Positions 1 to 11,292 of a DNA stretch of 64,000 nucleotides are shown in pieces (position 1 is the first letter of the stretch; every line of letters starts with the position of its first letter). The notes under the pieces were generated by a model that was given only the letters and a program-made list of their open reading frames with translations, did not search any database and was not told the DNA's origin. A program made the translations under genes and the position numbers. This stretch comes from Branchiostoma floridae (lineage: Eukaryota; Chordata; Leptocardii; Amphioxiformes; Branchiostomatidae): NCBI RefSeq assembly GCF_000003815.2, contig NC_049980.1, positions 8,947,226 through 9,011,225 on the forward strand, written 5' to 3'.

Positions 1-12
1 TCATCCAGCCAC
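1..12 (-). CDS. PLAT 19, final exon, cut by the window edge
   Basis: Acceptor cctgactgcag precedes GTGGCTGGATGA, which completes (R)WLDE in the phase set by the previous exon. The gene continues to the left. Confidence 0.8.
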   Translation of the reverse strand: MAG

Positions 13-447
13 CTGCAGTCAGGAGACAAAAAAGTCAGGGACTGTATGACTTATGGAACTATCATGGATTTAGTAAAATAAACCTGGCAGCAATACCATG
101 CCAGGATGTAAAACTTGTTTGCCTTTGTCTAAAAAGATTGCAGTTGGAAACCACTATGTTGACTTGATATCTCCAAATACCCTGTTTTTAGAAACAATGT
201 CAATGGATAAAGGTGAACTAGTGTTACGATTGCAAGCAAGAAAGCTACTTTTAGGCCTAGGCGACACAAATACATTGACTAATCCTTCTACATAATTATC
301 AGAAAGCAAGCAAACAAAAACAAACAAATTAGCAGTACAATTGCTTTACACTCAAGGCCATACAAGAGTCACCTAGTTTAAAGTCCAACTTTGAAATGAA
401 TTAAATGAAAGAAGGTCAAAATGGGCTGAAATTTCTGTGAAACTGAC

Positions 448-526
448 CTGTCACACTGGAACACAAACTTCTCATCCATAGACTCAGATTCTTTGATGAT
501 CACCTTATCCAAGTACCAACCAGACC
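448..526 (-). CDS. PLAT 19, third exon
   Basis: Encodes SGWYLDKVIIKESESMDEKF and VFQCD; split Arg codon at the donor CAG|gtcagt. Confidence 0.92.
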
Positions 527-959
527 CTGTGAGGATGAAAGGGGGAGGATATAGCAACTATTCTGAGAAAAGCAAATCCTATTGTTGAAGTCCACTTCGT
601 TGTATGTCATGGAAAAACAATGCTGCAAATCATACAAATTTGTAACCGGTAACAGGTAATGTGTAAGATATAAACTCTTGCCACTCTTACTTTAATATTG
701 AGCTTTGCTAATTGTTGTTGCGTTATCTGTTTATTGTCAGGCAATATGGCCCACAAGGACGAACAATTTGACTGTACATTTGAAAAAAAAATCAATGTGT
801 TTGCTTTGAATCACAAGAGTATCCAGTTCATAAATTGTTGAAAGAACAACTTTCTGGATTGCAATATCGCAATAACAGGGCTGATGACTTCCTTGCAAGT
901 CTTCCAGTTGAGAATGCGACAAAGGACAAGAAAAAGAGGGTGGAAAAAAGATGACTCAC

Positions 960-1038
960 CTCTTCCCTTCCCATCATGCCCTATCACAATCCTCTTGGGG
1001 ATTCCAACTGGCAAGGTCTCTAATAGGAAGGTGTCAAC
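960..1038 (-). CDS. PLAT 19, second exon
   Basis: Encodes VDTFLLETLPVGIPKRIVIG and HDGKGR; 79 nt. Confidence 0.92.
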
Positions 1039-1619
1039 CTGAGGGGAAGAAGAAATGTTGTTGTGAGTAAAGATCAATTCTTTGCTTTGGTGATGCAGAA
1101 AATTCTTGATGATTTGGTTTTTATTTCAACATTCAAAACAACAGTCTAGAAGTTAACTAGATGTGCATGTTGTTAACTGAATTGCACTATTCAGCAAAGT
1201 AATACAATTTGTACTGAGCAAACTAACAAACGTCTAAGACAAATACAGCTTATCAAAATTTACTATAATACTTAAATATTGTGCTTGACTACTACATACC
1301 AATAAGAATATCATCTTTTATTTGCCATTACATCTATAAGTTATATCATTCTACATCAATCTTTTTTTCTTTTAAAATGTCTAATGATGGAATAGTAAAA
1401 TATTTTTTCAAGGAAAAGTTCCAAACCTATTTGTGCTTCCTATTAACCAATGTTACCATAGAGGAAATGGAACTTTTTCATTGTGGAAAGGATCACTAAA
1501 CAGTGCGTGGATACAGCAACTTTAACACTCAGGAGTCAAACAAAACAAAATTTGATTCCATTACAAACTAAAAATTGTTTCAACAAACATCCTGCCTGAT
1601 AGCATAGCCAATGACTCAC

Positions 1620-1830
1620 CCCTCCAGATTCAAACTTGTTGTGATCTTCCATGTTGTTGAGGAGCTTGAGTCTTGTAGAGACCCCTTGGGTTCCATGGAT
1701 GACCATGTGCACAGTGGAGTCAGTGCCTGCACCAAACTTATCTCCGGTGTACACCTGGATGATGTAGTCCTGCTTCTTAACAGGCACTTCTCTCTCCAAC
1801 TGTCCATCACCTCTGTCTTTGGACAGCCAA
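1620..1830 (-). CDS. End of PLAT 18 fused to start of PLAT 19
   Basis: A 211-nt exon: SWLSKDRGDGQLEREVPVKK, then QDYIIQVYTGDKFGAGTDST and VHMVIHGTQGVSTRLKLLNN. PLAT 19 is type B-like, so the A/B alternation breaks here. Confidence 0.92.
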
Positions 1831-2273
1831 CTTCAATGGTAAGGGGTGGAAATGAAAACATTACTTTTGTGTCATCTTTTGTGAGTCAACTGTCAACTTT
1901 ACTAAAGGTTAACATATTATTAAGAGATTACTAAAAAATTGGACCCTATGGAATTTTTTTAACAGACTCACTCGGTTTTCTTCATAAGCATTAACATATT
2001 TATTGTAGTTGAGATAGTACAACTATACACATTGCTTGGCTATATTGCAACAACCAAACTTGCATCACCTGCATATAGATTTATATGTTCATACATGTAT
2101 GTTGCATACAATAGTATTTGATGACAGGGTAAAAATAATGAATATATTCTTTTGACAAAACCATGAATCAATTTCTACTTAATCTACAGAGAATATTTAG
2201 AGTACAGCAAAATTATCAATGCTACAAATGTACCTCTGTTTTAAAACATCTTAGCATTGTAAGAAATCATCAC

Positions 2274-2294
2274 TTCAGCACTAAGGACAGGCCC
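2274..2294 (+). promoter_or_regulatory. RE1-like motif
   Basis: TTCAGCACT-AA-GGACAG followed by gccc; 17 of 21 RE1 positions. Intronic. Confidence 0.4.
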
Positions 2295-2390
2295 GGCCAT
2301 CAGTAATACTCATGACAAATGGAAGGACAGCACTAATGTTTTCCTCTTGCCAACTCTTTGGAGCTTAAGACATGGGAGCAGCTACTGTAC

Positions 2391-2542
2391 CTGCTACAGA
2401 GAAACTGGAAGCTCTCCTTGCTGGAGGGAGACTCCTTGATGAGCACTTTCTCCAGGTACCAGTCTGACCTGGAGCCGTCCTGGCCAATCACAATCTTAGA
2501 CAGGTCAGACAGGGACACAGCCTCCACCTCAAACAGGTCAAC
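2391..2542 (-). CDS. PLAT 18, fused second and third exons
   Basis: Encodes VDLFEVEAVSLSDLSKIVIG, QDGSRSDWYLEKVLIKESPS and FQFLCS. Confidence 0.93.
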
Positions 2543-2679
2543 CTGTAGATGTAATTTGGCACATTTAGGGCAATGGCTGAAAAGAAAAGCTCACTGTGGA
2601 AAATACACAAAAGTACTACTGTACAGACAGTAGTTGTACTTCATAAATGGATGGTAATAATACACCAGTGCAATGACCA

Positions 2680-2840
2680 AATGGATAGTGTCAGGGCCTT
2701 GCAGTCGGTAGGTGGTGTGTTTGATCCCCAGCTGAGTCATACCAAAGACTTTAGAAATGGTACAATGGTACATGCTGCTTTCTCTGCTTAGTACTCAGCA
2801 TCTGGGAAAGACTATGGTAGTTGAGCGCACAGACCACTAA
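2680..2840. repeat. SINE-like dispersed repeat
   Basis: Has tRNA-like text (cggtaggtggtgtgtttgat) and resembles other noncoding tRNA-derived units in the window. Weak support. Confidence 0.3.
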
Positions 2841-2960
2841 CAGTGGACTACCTCCAAGTTGTAATTGCATACATGTACAGGGACAACCAACAATTCAAAC
2901 TTAGGATTCAAAAGGTGTAACATTATACTACAGAATCAACTTTATAGCATGTGCACTTAC

Positions 2961-3115
2961 CTTTCCTCTCTGGAACGTTGTATGATCATTGAGTTTGTTG
3001 ACCAGCTGTCTCTTCCCAGTGTCTCCTCTCTTGCCATACATGGTTATGTAGACGTTAGAGTCTGTAGATGCCTCCTCCAGGTCACCCGTGTGAACACCAA
3101 CTTGGTACAGGTGGA
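2961..3115 (-). CDS. PLAT 18 (type B), first exon
   Basis: Encodes VHLYQVGVHTGDLEEASTDS, NVYITMYGKRGDTGKRQLVN and FQRGK; acceptor ttaaaccag. Confidence 0.93.
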
Positions 3116-3168
3116 CTGGTTTAAAACAAAGAAGTTCAATTACATTAATATATGTAGGCAATCAACAC

Positions 3169-3189
3169 TTCAGCACCAAGGACAAGTAT
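3169..3189 (+). promoter_or_regulatory. RE1-like motif
   Basis: TTCAGCACCAAGGACA then divergent; 15 of the first 16 RE1 positions. Confidence 0.35.
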
Positions 3190-3319
3190 TAGCTGGTGTG
3201 TTACGCCGAAGGGCAGTTATACCGGCTATATTGATACAGATACAGAAGTATGATAAGGCTAATCAGGCTCTTCTATTGACCTTCATGGAAAAATATACAC
3301 CTTTTATTGCTGTTTTTTC

Positions 3320-3348
3320 CAACAAACAAACAAACAAACAAACAAACA
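3320..3348. repeat. (AAAC)n microsatellite
   Basis: Seven units of caaa in the intron between PLAT 17 and 18. Confidence 0.9.
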
Positions 3349-3842
3349 TTCTTTCTTGAGATGCTTGCTTTCTATTGCAAGCACACTGGTTCTTTATGCA
3401 ATGAAAACAAAATCCCCTGAATATAACCAAAGAAACAATATCTATATGTATGCCATCTATAACTGCAAATTACCCACTGTCCGCAAAAGTCTCTTCAGCC
3501 ACCGCCACTCATGACAAAAGAACGTACACGTCTAACCTATCATACGGAGGACGTAACTTTCCTATATAACCCTGTTAGTAATACACGAGCTTTCATCTCA
3601 GATTTTGTTTACATCAGGTGGGATCAAGAACTTATAATCAACCTAAAACATGCATTTGGGGCTCAATCACTTTGAGCCCAAATTGTTTAGAGTATACACT
3701 CAGAGTTATACAGGAACAAGACCTTAAGAGGTGACACTGATCATTGCTCTTGTTGACTTTGTGGAGTAGAAGATATGAGAATACTCATTTACCAGTACTA
3801 GAAAACTTCAGAAGAAAATCATAACGATGGCCATACATGTAC

Positions 3843-3975
3843 CTGGTAGTGTTTCCTCCCCCTCTCGTACAGTGGGCAGCTCTCGACAGGTCTGCCCGTC
3901 GTCCTGGTTGGTTGCCAGCCAGCGCTCACAGGTGAACACAAGGTTCTCACCTGTACTGGGGTGAGCCAGCTCCAC
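3843..3975 (-). CDS. PLAT 17, third exon
   Basis: Encodes VELAHPSTGENLVFTC, ERWLATNQDDGQTCRELPTV and GEETLP. Confidence 0.92.
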
Positions 3976-4458
3976 CTATAGACACAACACAACAGTACAT
4001 GTCAAGAACAAGTAGAACATATGGAAATGCCACAGAATTAAAACCGTTTTAGTAACGTACCCAATCACAATCTATCGTAAAGTGGTATTTGTTATCACCA
4101 AGCACAGTAGAGGCATCTTCGAAGGATAGTTTTAAATAACACATAGATGTGCGAATAGATGCGCAAAAGTTAGGTGTGACAGGTCGTTCAGTGTAATATA
4201 ACCAGCTACTGCTGGTGTGTTCCGCCAAAGGAAAGCTACAGATACATATCTCTTTTGTTACAGAAATCATTTTTCTGTAGTTTGTTCTCTTTTAAGCATC
4301 ATTCTTTTTCAATTGTCACAAAATCTTACATACTATACTTATACACCCAACTATCAACGCTGAGCCTTCCCTTGCCAATGACCAGGATACTTGCAAAGAC
4401 CCTACCTGTGTGTTTTGCTATGGCAGCTACAGAAATTTTAAGACCTGCTGTACCATAC

Positions 4459-4545
4459 CTTGTTCACTTTCCAGCCTGGGTCTGTTCCACTGTTGTCCTG
4501 CTCCAGGCGGATCTTGTAAATTTTCCCAACATCTCCCACCTTCAC
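4459..4545 (-). CDS. PLAT 17, second exon
   Basis: Encodes VKVGDVGKIYKIRLEQDNSG and DPGWKVNK; GHD is EQD. Confidence 0.92.
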
Positions 4546-4683
4546 CTTTAAACAAATCATAACAATAACTTTAGCAAAATGTCTTATACCAAAAGATAAC
4601 TAAAAATTAAGAGTCACAAAAAGTCCCAAAGCAGTCCGAGTTTAGTTTAAATGTAAGGAGAAGTACATCTTCAGAACACTTAC

Positions 4684-4844
4684 ATCAAACTCGTCTATCT
4701 TCCCTCTCTCAAAGAAGCCGCTCTGTCCGACCCCCAGCTGTAGGGGTCCTGAGTTCCCCTTGTCTCCGTACACAGTCAGGGTGACCTGTGCATCAGTGCC
4801 CGCATTCACATCCTCACTGGTCGTCACACGCACCGTCCACTCAT
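4684..4844 (-). CDS. PLAT 17 (type A), first exon
   Basis: Encodes DEWTVRVTTSEDVNAGTDAQ, VTLTVYGDKGNSGPLQLGVG and GKIDEFD. A near-consensus type A unit. Confidence 0.93.
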
Positions 4845-5064
4845 CTGAGGGGACAACAATCATTTCATAAGAGCCAGCTCTCCACTGCTGCTCATGCATA
4901 GACATAAATCACAAGTTATTCTAAAAGGCAAAATAGCAACAAAATGCTGATTTTGTACTTGTTACAATGGACAAAATACTCACCGATTTAAACAAAATCT
5001 ATCTATTCTACGACAGATATCATTAATCTGTTAAATGTTTGAACTGTACAAAAGAACTATATAC

Positions 5065-5186
5065 CTTTTTTGTTGTCTGTGGTGTCCTCTGTGGCCTGGG
5101 CATGGTCAGGAGACTTGGCTGAGCTCTCTGCTTGTACCAGCAGTTCTCTCTCTGTTTGCTTGTCATCTTCATTTTCATCCAACCAT
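5065..5186 (-). CDS. PLAT 16, final exon plus linker
   Basis: Encodes RWLDENEDDKQTERELLVQA then ESSAKSPDHAQATEDTTDNK; acidic linker before PLAT 17. Confidence 0.92.
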
Positions 5187-5301
5187 CTACACAAAACACA
5201 TTTTGTTAGTAAAACTGGCATCTAATCACACTGTGAACAAGTGTGGCAATGAAAAGTTAATGTGATAGCACAGTGTTGGTGCTTTATGTTTTTTTTTTTT
5301 T

Positions 5302-5727
5302 GCCAGCACCAAGGACAGGTCTTTTCAAGCATTCAGTGTTGTAGTCAACCCAACTAAGTGTTTCTTAAATAATGTGCAAATGTTATCTCACTGGCCCTGT
5401 CTCTGGTTCTGAAAACATTAATCCTCCTCCTATTGGCATCACACTGGCACTATTCTTGGTGCTGAATGTATCCTTCTTGTGTGTTGTCTCCTCCTTGTGT
5501 ACTGGTGCTGAACTTACAGACAGACTGATTATTCTCCAAGTGACTTCACAATGGCCCTGTCCCTGGTGCTGAACATTCATTTATACTTATAATTCCTCTA
5601 TGACTCAACAATGGTTCTGTCCTTAGTGCTGGCCTTGCATTTATAATGATTTTAGTGCTATGAGTTCACCCTGGTCCTGTCACTGCTACCCCTTGTGACT
5701 TCACACTTGTTCTCTCCATGGTGCGAA
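5302..5727. repeat. Local array of RE1/NRSE-like motifs
   Basis: At least six degenerate RE1-like copies lie in about 430 bp: 5302 (+), 5393, 5450, 5553, 5613 and 5704 (-). The best, 5553-5573 on the minus strand, matches 19 of 21 consensus positions (TTCAGCACC, then GGACAG). Spacing is about 40-90 bp with similar flanking text (tgacttcacaatgg), so this is a decayed minisatellite. Confidence 0.6.
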
Positions 5728-5815
5728 ACTGACATTCACAATGTAATCACACAATGAAAAACTGCCTTTAGACAGTGGAAACAGACAATGGAAGAAGTAC
5801 AATGGATGTGGTTAC

Positions 5816-5894
5816 CTGCCACAAGGGAAGGTGTACTTCTCCTCTGCACCTGGAGACTCTTTGATGACCACCTTGTCCAGATGCCAGCCGGCTC
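5816..5894 (-). CDS. PLAT 16, third exon
   Basis: Encodes AGWHLDKVVIKESPGAEEKY and TFPCG; split Arg codon at the donor CAG|gtaacc. Confidence 0.92.
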
Positions 5895-5988
5895 CTGTTA
5901 ACAGGACAAAACATGTTCATCACCTGCCTGTACAACATCTTCCTACTTATGATGAAATTCTGTAAACTATTGTGCCAAAAAGCAGTTA

Positions 5989-6035
5989 CTCAAGCAACTG
6001 GATATGATTTTGGAAACAGTCAGATATTTCACAGA
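5989..6035 (+). mobile_element. Half copy of palindromic MITE family 1
   Basis: Shares caagcaactggatatgatt and following bases with the full element at 44030-44160; only one arm is present. Confidence 0.6.
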
Positions 6036-6318
6036 ACCACTGAATCAGATGTATACTATTGTTGATGGGGCTACTATGGACCAAGAAAGAATTTTTTTTA
6101 TAGAAGCTAGCTGCTTTTACTTTACAAAAACGTACCAATTAAGATCTAATTGCAGTTAAAATTTGCATGTCTTGCACTAAGGCTAGTGATTTGTACAATA
6201 ATATGCCACAACAACGTGAATGGGAGAGATAAAGTGCTGACTAAGCAAATTCCGAATGACTTTACTTTAGGATTCTGTATGCTAGATGTCACAGGGCCCT
6301 ATTGTGAGAAAAACATAC

Positions 6319-6397
6319 CTAGTCCATGTCCATCATGGCCTATGACAACCTTCTGTAGCTCCCCGAGGGACACAGCTTCCAGTTCAAACAGATCCAT
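6319..6397 (-). CDS. PLAT 16, second exon
   Basis: Encodes MDLFELEAVSLGELQKVVIG and HDGHGL. Confidence 0.92.
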
Positions 6398-6790
6398 CTA
6401 AAACATTAACAGTAAAAAATATTGATACAAAAAAGACATAACACTTCACTACATTCTAATTACTGTAGCATCTGTATGAGACATATGCAACACCTCTAGC
6501 AGCCATAGAATTCAGGTCTACTGGTGATGTCAAATAATGTATTTTGTTTGTCTCCATGAACTTGTTTTATTTCATATAAAAGGTGGTGAAGACATGAGAT
6601 AAATTGAGGAGTGGAAAAACTAGAAATTGCTATACTTTTAAAATAGAGAGGCTATGGTACGAGCAAAATGACAATAAAAGAGTAGGAAGTAATAAGGGTA
6701 AGACTAAAACATCATGACTTTTAGTACCATTTCTCCAACAATGCCTTACATGGAGTAGCCCATGTAAAGTGATTGACACATGTCACTCAC

Positions 6791-6945
6791 CTGTCCCTGC
6801 TCAAACTTCATGTCATTGTTCTGTGACCTGACCAGCTCTCTCTTCCCTGTGTCCCCTCTCTGCCCATATATGGTGATGTACACATTGGAGTCTGTCCCAG
6901 CGCTGAACTGGTCAGTGGTGTGGACCTCCAACTGGTACTTCAGCA
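6791..6945 (-). CDS. PLAT 16 (type B), first exon
   Basis: Encodes LKYQLEVHTTDQFSAGTDSN, VYITIYGQRGDTGKRELVRS and KFEQGQ. An RE1-like motif overlaps its acceptor. Confidence 0.93.
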
Positions 6946-6959
6946 CTGTGGACAGGTAC
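6939..6959 (+). promoter_or_regulatory. RE1-like motif over a splice acceptor
   Basis: TTCAGCACTGTGGACAGG on the plus strand; its complement contains the acceptor cctgtccacag of the PLAT 16 exon. Confidence 0.3.
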
Positions 6960-7414
6960 AGTTTCATTAGTGTCAAAGTTGACAAACATTTCATCTCAAA
7001 TGTTGTCTTACACAACAATCTTTTGTGTCAAGTGCCTATCATTACAGGTGAAAGACAATTTTTCTGTCTTTAAAAGCTTTGTGCTGTAACAACTGAGAAA
7101 TCCCCAAAAAGTCACACTCAATATTTCAAAAGCTCACAGAATGTTGGGCTGTCTATCCTTTCAAGGGATAAAAAAGAGCCATGACTGTGTCTTTTAAAAC
7201 ATAGCAAAGAATGATGAACATTCAACTTAAATGAAATATCCTTAACCCTCTCCCTGCTGCCTAACCCTGTAACCAATAGAGCATTGGTAGCCAAATGGCT
7301 ACTTCAGTGGGATATTGGTTAAGACCCATCAGACTCCAGCGTTGATAATGTGACATTACAGAAAAGCTGAGAACCTTTGTCTTCCACAGTCTCAGAAAAA
7401 GAAGTCAAACACAG

Positions 7415-7525
7415 TAACTTAGACTAGAGTAGCCATTTACTGCTATACTGTTAACCATTGTTTGCCTGTCATTCTTTGTCACTTGCAATTAGCCCACGGA
7501 CAAGAATTTGTAATAAATCTATGAT
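7415..7525 (+). mobile_element. 3' end of a retroelement, copy 1
   Basis: Shares acttgcaattagccc, a gggcaagaatttg-like segment and a terminal AATAAA with 32772-32880, about 80% identity over 110 bp; looks like 5'-truncated LINE 3' ends. Confidence 0.55.
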
Positions 7526-7537
7526 TGTTATCATTAC

Positions 7538-7670
7538 CTGGAAGTGTGTCCTCTCCAGGCCAGACTGTGGGGATCTCCATCCACACATCCCCATTACTGG
7601 AGTCTGTGGCCAGCCAGCGTCTGGGCTGGGAGCTGAACTCTGCCAGGGTGTGCACATCCTTCATACGGAT
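7538..7670 (-). CDS. PLAT 15, third exon
   Basis: Encodes IRMKDVHTLAEFSSQP, RRWLATDSSNGDVWMEIPTV and GEDTLP. Confidence 0.92.
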
Positions 7671-7851
7671 CTGTGGAGTCATGGGCATGAGCAAGCTAAA
7701 GACAAAACTGTTTGTTTGTCCTAGTATAATATACATGTATACTTAAATTTCGGTGAACTGAATGCTTGAAGGCTCTAACATATTTTACAATGGTATTAGA
7801 TCTTCTGAGAATAAGCAAGCTGAAGTCAAAGCTTTCTGTTTGTTCTAAGTA

Positions 7852-8104
7852 TACTGTAAATGCAGAAACTTTCATGGTGGTTTAATATTCGCAGCTTTTG
7901 CGGTGGCCGCTGAACCACACACACTCACTCACTATCCGGTTTAGCGTCCGTTCGGAAATATTCATGATGCAGTTTGCGACTACAGTACAGTACTGTTAAT
8001 CAGTTTGCGGGATGGCGCTACCGTGAATTCAAAACAACCACAAACACTCCATTTTCCACTGCCACAAAATTAATTCCCCACAAACTTAAATGCATATATA
8101 GTAA
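7852..8104. mobile_element. MITE of the 'tactgtaaatgc' family
   Basis: About 253 bp, starting tactgtaaatgcagaaac and ending in an imperfect inverse (ttaaatgcatatatagta). Related text at 22040-22204 and 23426-23610. Confidence 0.55.
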
Positions 8105-8353
8105 TACATACATGTACCTGAATCGAATATGCCTATAAACTGATTGATTGAGGGCTGAGACAGATTTTCCAATGAAACTTAATTTTAGTTAAGTCTTACT
8201 CTTATGCACGTGAAACTGAAAAGAAAATGTGTTGATGCCATCTGGTCATTTCAACTGGTATTAGAGAAACTAGGTTCGCTGTTCAATGTGGTGCCTATAA
8301 GTTATAACAGCAATGTTTTGGTACAATATCACAATACATTTTCGAATACATAC

Positions 8354-8440
8354 CTTTTCCAGGAACCAGCCGGGGTACTCCTTAGTGTTGTCATGCCCAA
8401 TCCTGATCTTATAAACGTTCCCAATGGACCCAACATTGAC
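8354..8440 (-). CDS. PLAT 15, second exon
   Basis: Encodes VNVGSIGNVYKIRIGHDNTK and YPGWFLEK. Confidence 0.92.
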
Positions 8441-8895
8441 CTGCAAAGTTAAACATAAAAACTCAGTAACGTACTACTATTATTACAAATGAAAGTCATT
8501 TTCACTGATTCATAAGAATTCTGTTTGTAATCGTATTTGCTGCAAAAGAAATATTCTTCCCAATCACATAATCTCACTGTGGCAACCTGAGTCAAAAGCC
8601 AAGTTGCGTCATAAACATTTCAGGCTGCCTTACAAAAAAATGTAATTCCACGTTATTACTTTCTTCGAATCAGGTACTTATCCATTATCTTCTCTTCCAG
8701 TTACATGTAACTACTTAATATGTTTTATCTTATCAAGAAATAATTACAAAAGCTTATGCACGTAGGTGGGAGAAAAGCAGTATTCCAACTGCGAAATTTG
8801 GGTTTAAAATTATGCTGTGCCAAGCAAAATGTGGTTGTGTTTGTAAGTGTGCAAGTGGGCATTTAAAGCATTGATATAGGAGTTGCTCCACCAAC

Positions 8896-9059
8896 CTTGA
8901 ACTCGCTGGTCCTGCCTGATGAGAAGCAGTCATGATCGCCGTTCTGCAGCGTGAGCAGCCCACTGTCCCCCCTGTCTCCGTACGCCACCAGGTGCACCTG
9001 GGCGTGTGTGCCTGCGTTAGCGTGCTCATTGGTCGTGCACCACACCTGCCACTCTCCCT
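8896..9059 (-). CDS. PLAT 15 (type A), first exon
   Basis: Encodes GEWQVWCTTNEHANAGTHAQ, VHLVAYGDRGDSGLLTLQNG and TSEFK. GTDA is GTHA. Confidence 0.92.
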
Positions 9060-9622
9060 CTGAAATACAAGATGGTAAACTTGAATTCTTCCCCTCTTGT
9101 CAACAAATAACATCTCGGTCTATCTATTATATAAATACATCTGTGGGTAAAATGTTGAAACAATGGGTAACCTATCCCTTTTTCACTTTAAACTGATTTG
9201 TGATTTTCTTTTGCAGCATTCTTTGTGATATGCCTAACAACTTTTACAAGGGCATGGCTCATGTTATATGTTGCAACTTCTTCTTTGTTTCAAGTACTTT
9301 GGATTGAGCAAAGTCCTTGTTAGCAAGACTCGGAGTATACTAAGTCTTTCATACAAAATGCAGCCTGGGGTGTATGTAGAGGGGGAAAAGCATGGATGAC
9401 CCTGTGATGATTGACTGACAACATAAGGGAAGTTCTTAATCTTAACTAGTTGAATAGTGCCGTTACACAAAAGACAAAGGCTGATTGTGGGCTGCCATCA
9501 AGCCTCTACATCTACGTAAATCTGCGTGTCCAACCCTTGTCTGACGACAAACAACAGAAAATACACCAGAGAGTGAGTGTATGTGAGTGCAGCAGAAAAT
9601 TCCTAACGAAAGTTAAACTTAC

Positions 9623-9676
9623 GAGTCTGAATCTCCTCTTTGTCTCTTCTATCTGACGGAGTGCAGACTGCCACTT
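9623..9676 (-). CDS. Short linker exon before PLAT 15
   Basis: A 54-nt exon encoding EVAVCTPSDRRDKEEIQT; acceptor ttttacag, donor CTC|gtaagt. Symmetric phase 1/1. Confidence 0.8.
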
Positions 9677-9809
9677 CTGTAAAACACAGCATCATTGAAC
9701 AGTTGGCTTACACAACATCTGTTACAATAAGCCGATTCAACTTGACAAGAAAAGTGCAAAATTTTTCATCAATGAGTGATAATCATGGTTTATTTGAAGT
9801 TATACACAC

Positions 9810-9868
9810 CAGACACTGTGAGTTCCTGCTCTGCCTCATCCTGTGGTCGGTCATGATCACCAACAAAC
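9810..9868 (-). CDS. PLAT 14, degenerate tail exon
   Basis: A 59-nt exon encoding FVGDHDRPQDEAEQELTVS, at the place of the usual RWLD...DDG...REL segment; Trp is lost. Acceptor ttgttgcag, donor CTG|gtgtgt. Confidence 0.82.
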
Positions 9869-10041
9869 CTGCAACAATAAGTCAACAGCAACATTAGATA
9901 GAGGCAGGCATTATAGTTCTTTACACATGCTGCTGTTTAAGCATGTTCATCAACAGTTTAAAACATTTTAATAGGCTGCATTGCACTACCAGCTAATGAA
10001 AAAGTATCATGCTTAGTCCTCAGTCTAAGGGTTGACTGCTT

Positions 10042-10066
10042 CTTTGTTTGTTTGTTTGTTTATTTA
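10042..10066. repeat. (GTTT)n microsatellite
   Basis: About six gttt units ending in tttatttatt. Confidence 0.85.
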
Positions 10067-10172
10067 TTGAGATCTCCATCAAAATCTATTCTTCCTGGAG
10101 TCTATGATACAAATGTACCTTAAATACCTTGTCGTACTTTGAATATGGCATATAGTCTTGGCACAGACATAC

Positions 10173-10321
10173 CCTTCATGTTGGAACACTGTCTCTGTCC
10201 TAGCAAAGTCTCCTTCCTTCACCACCACTTTGGTGACATACGGTGGGTAGGATGGGCTTTTTCTCAACACAACTCTTTGCAGCTTTCCTATAGACACAGC
10301 TTCTACATGGTGGACATCAAC
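10173..10321 (-). CDS. PLAT 14, fused second and third exons
   Basis: Encodes VDVHHVEAVSIGKLQRVVLR, KSPSYPPYVTKVVVKEGDFA and RTETVFQHEG. IGHDG...GWFLD is not kept. Confidence 0.9.
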
Positions 10322-10554
10322 CTGCAATCATAAACATTAAAATCACCATACTGAAAAATATAGAAACTCTCTTAGACTAGCTCTACATGTGAAATAGTGA
10401 TAACAGTATGCTGTAAGATTTGTCTTGCAACAAAACAAAAAAATGTTGAAAGTAAAAGACAAATACTGAATGAAAATTAGGAGGAATTTAAACACATCAA
10501 AAGGATTTTGGATTGTAGAATGTAAAGAAAAAATCAAACTGAAATGTAACTAAC

Positions 10555-10715
10555 CTTCAAACTGCCATCATTTTGTTCACTGACCTCCGGCTGAGCAAGA
10601 AGTGGTCTCACACCAGTGTCTCCCCTCTCACCAACTAGGTTGATGCTGAACAGTGGTCTCTCACTGGAGTTGCCTTCACAAGGCTTGGAGATGATGCTAA
10701 CATTGTAGTTCACCA
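10555..10715 (-). CDS. PLAT 14 (degenerate type B), first exon
   Basis: Encodes LVNYNVSIISKPCEGNSSER then PLFSINLVGERGDTGVRPLL. The TGD and GTDANV loops are gone; only GERGDTG is kept. Confidence 0.9.
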
Positions 10716-10999
10716 CTGTGGGAGATAAGTGTAACATGAGATTTTAGCAGCAGACTTACATTGTACATGTACAATGTATGCTACTTATGAAATAAACATT
10801 ATAAGATACAGGCAAGGTATCAAGACAGCAACATTCATTTTACATAATTTCATTCAATACTGATATAGACCATGCCAACACAAACAAAGCCAAGGTATAT
10901 GAGTATATGCTACAGCATAGGAAAACACATTTCATACACTTTGTACCTTTTCTTATGGTAGCAAAACAATAAGAATATCATTTTTTTTAACGCTGGTAT

Positions 11000-11250
11000 T
11001 GTGGGTCGGTAATGGGATGATGCAGTGTCATGTGGGATAACTGCAGCAGCTTTTGGCCCAGAAGACAGAGGTCCTGAGTTAAAATCTGTCCATGCTACTG
11101 ATCTTGTACTCTTGGGAACTTAATGCGAAGTTCCTTACTACACCCAGGTGCAAAAATGCTTAGGGCGGTAAAAGGCAGTGGGAGGAAAGGGATGGGCCTC
11201 ACCTTCCAACACCGTGCCCTGGACACAATAGGGCTATAGGGCTACCTTTA
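11000..11250 (+). mobile_element. SINE-like element, family 2, copy 1
   Basis: Matches 59560-59812 along its length: agaggtcctg-gtt-aaat (B-box-like), catgctac-atctt, and caccgtgccctggacaca near the end. Confidence 0.6.
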
Positions 11251-11292
11251 CCTCTTTTATACTTTTTTCTACATCATATTGTTTCTACTCAC

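Noticed and set aside
1611..1934. Plus-strand open frame of 107 codons
   Set aside because: Antisense of the PLAT 18/19 exon; the minus-strand reading has clear PLAT motifs.
9301..9470. Possible extra exon between PLAT 14 and 15
   Set aside because: Neighbouring exons already join in phase, and no paired splice sites with PLAT-like text were found.
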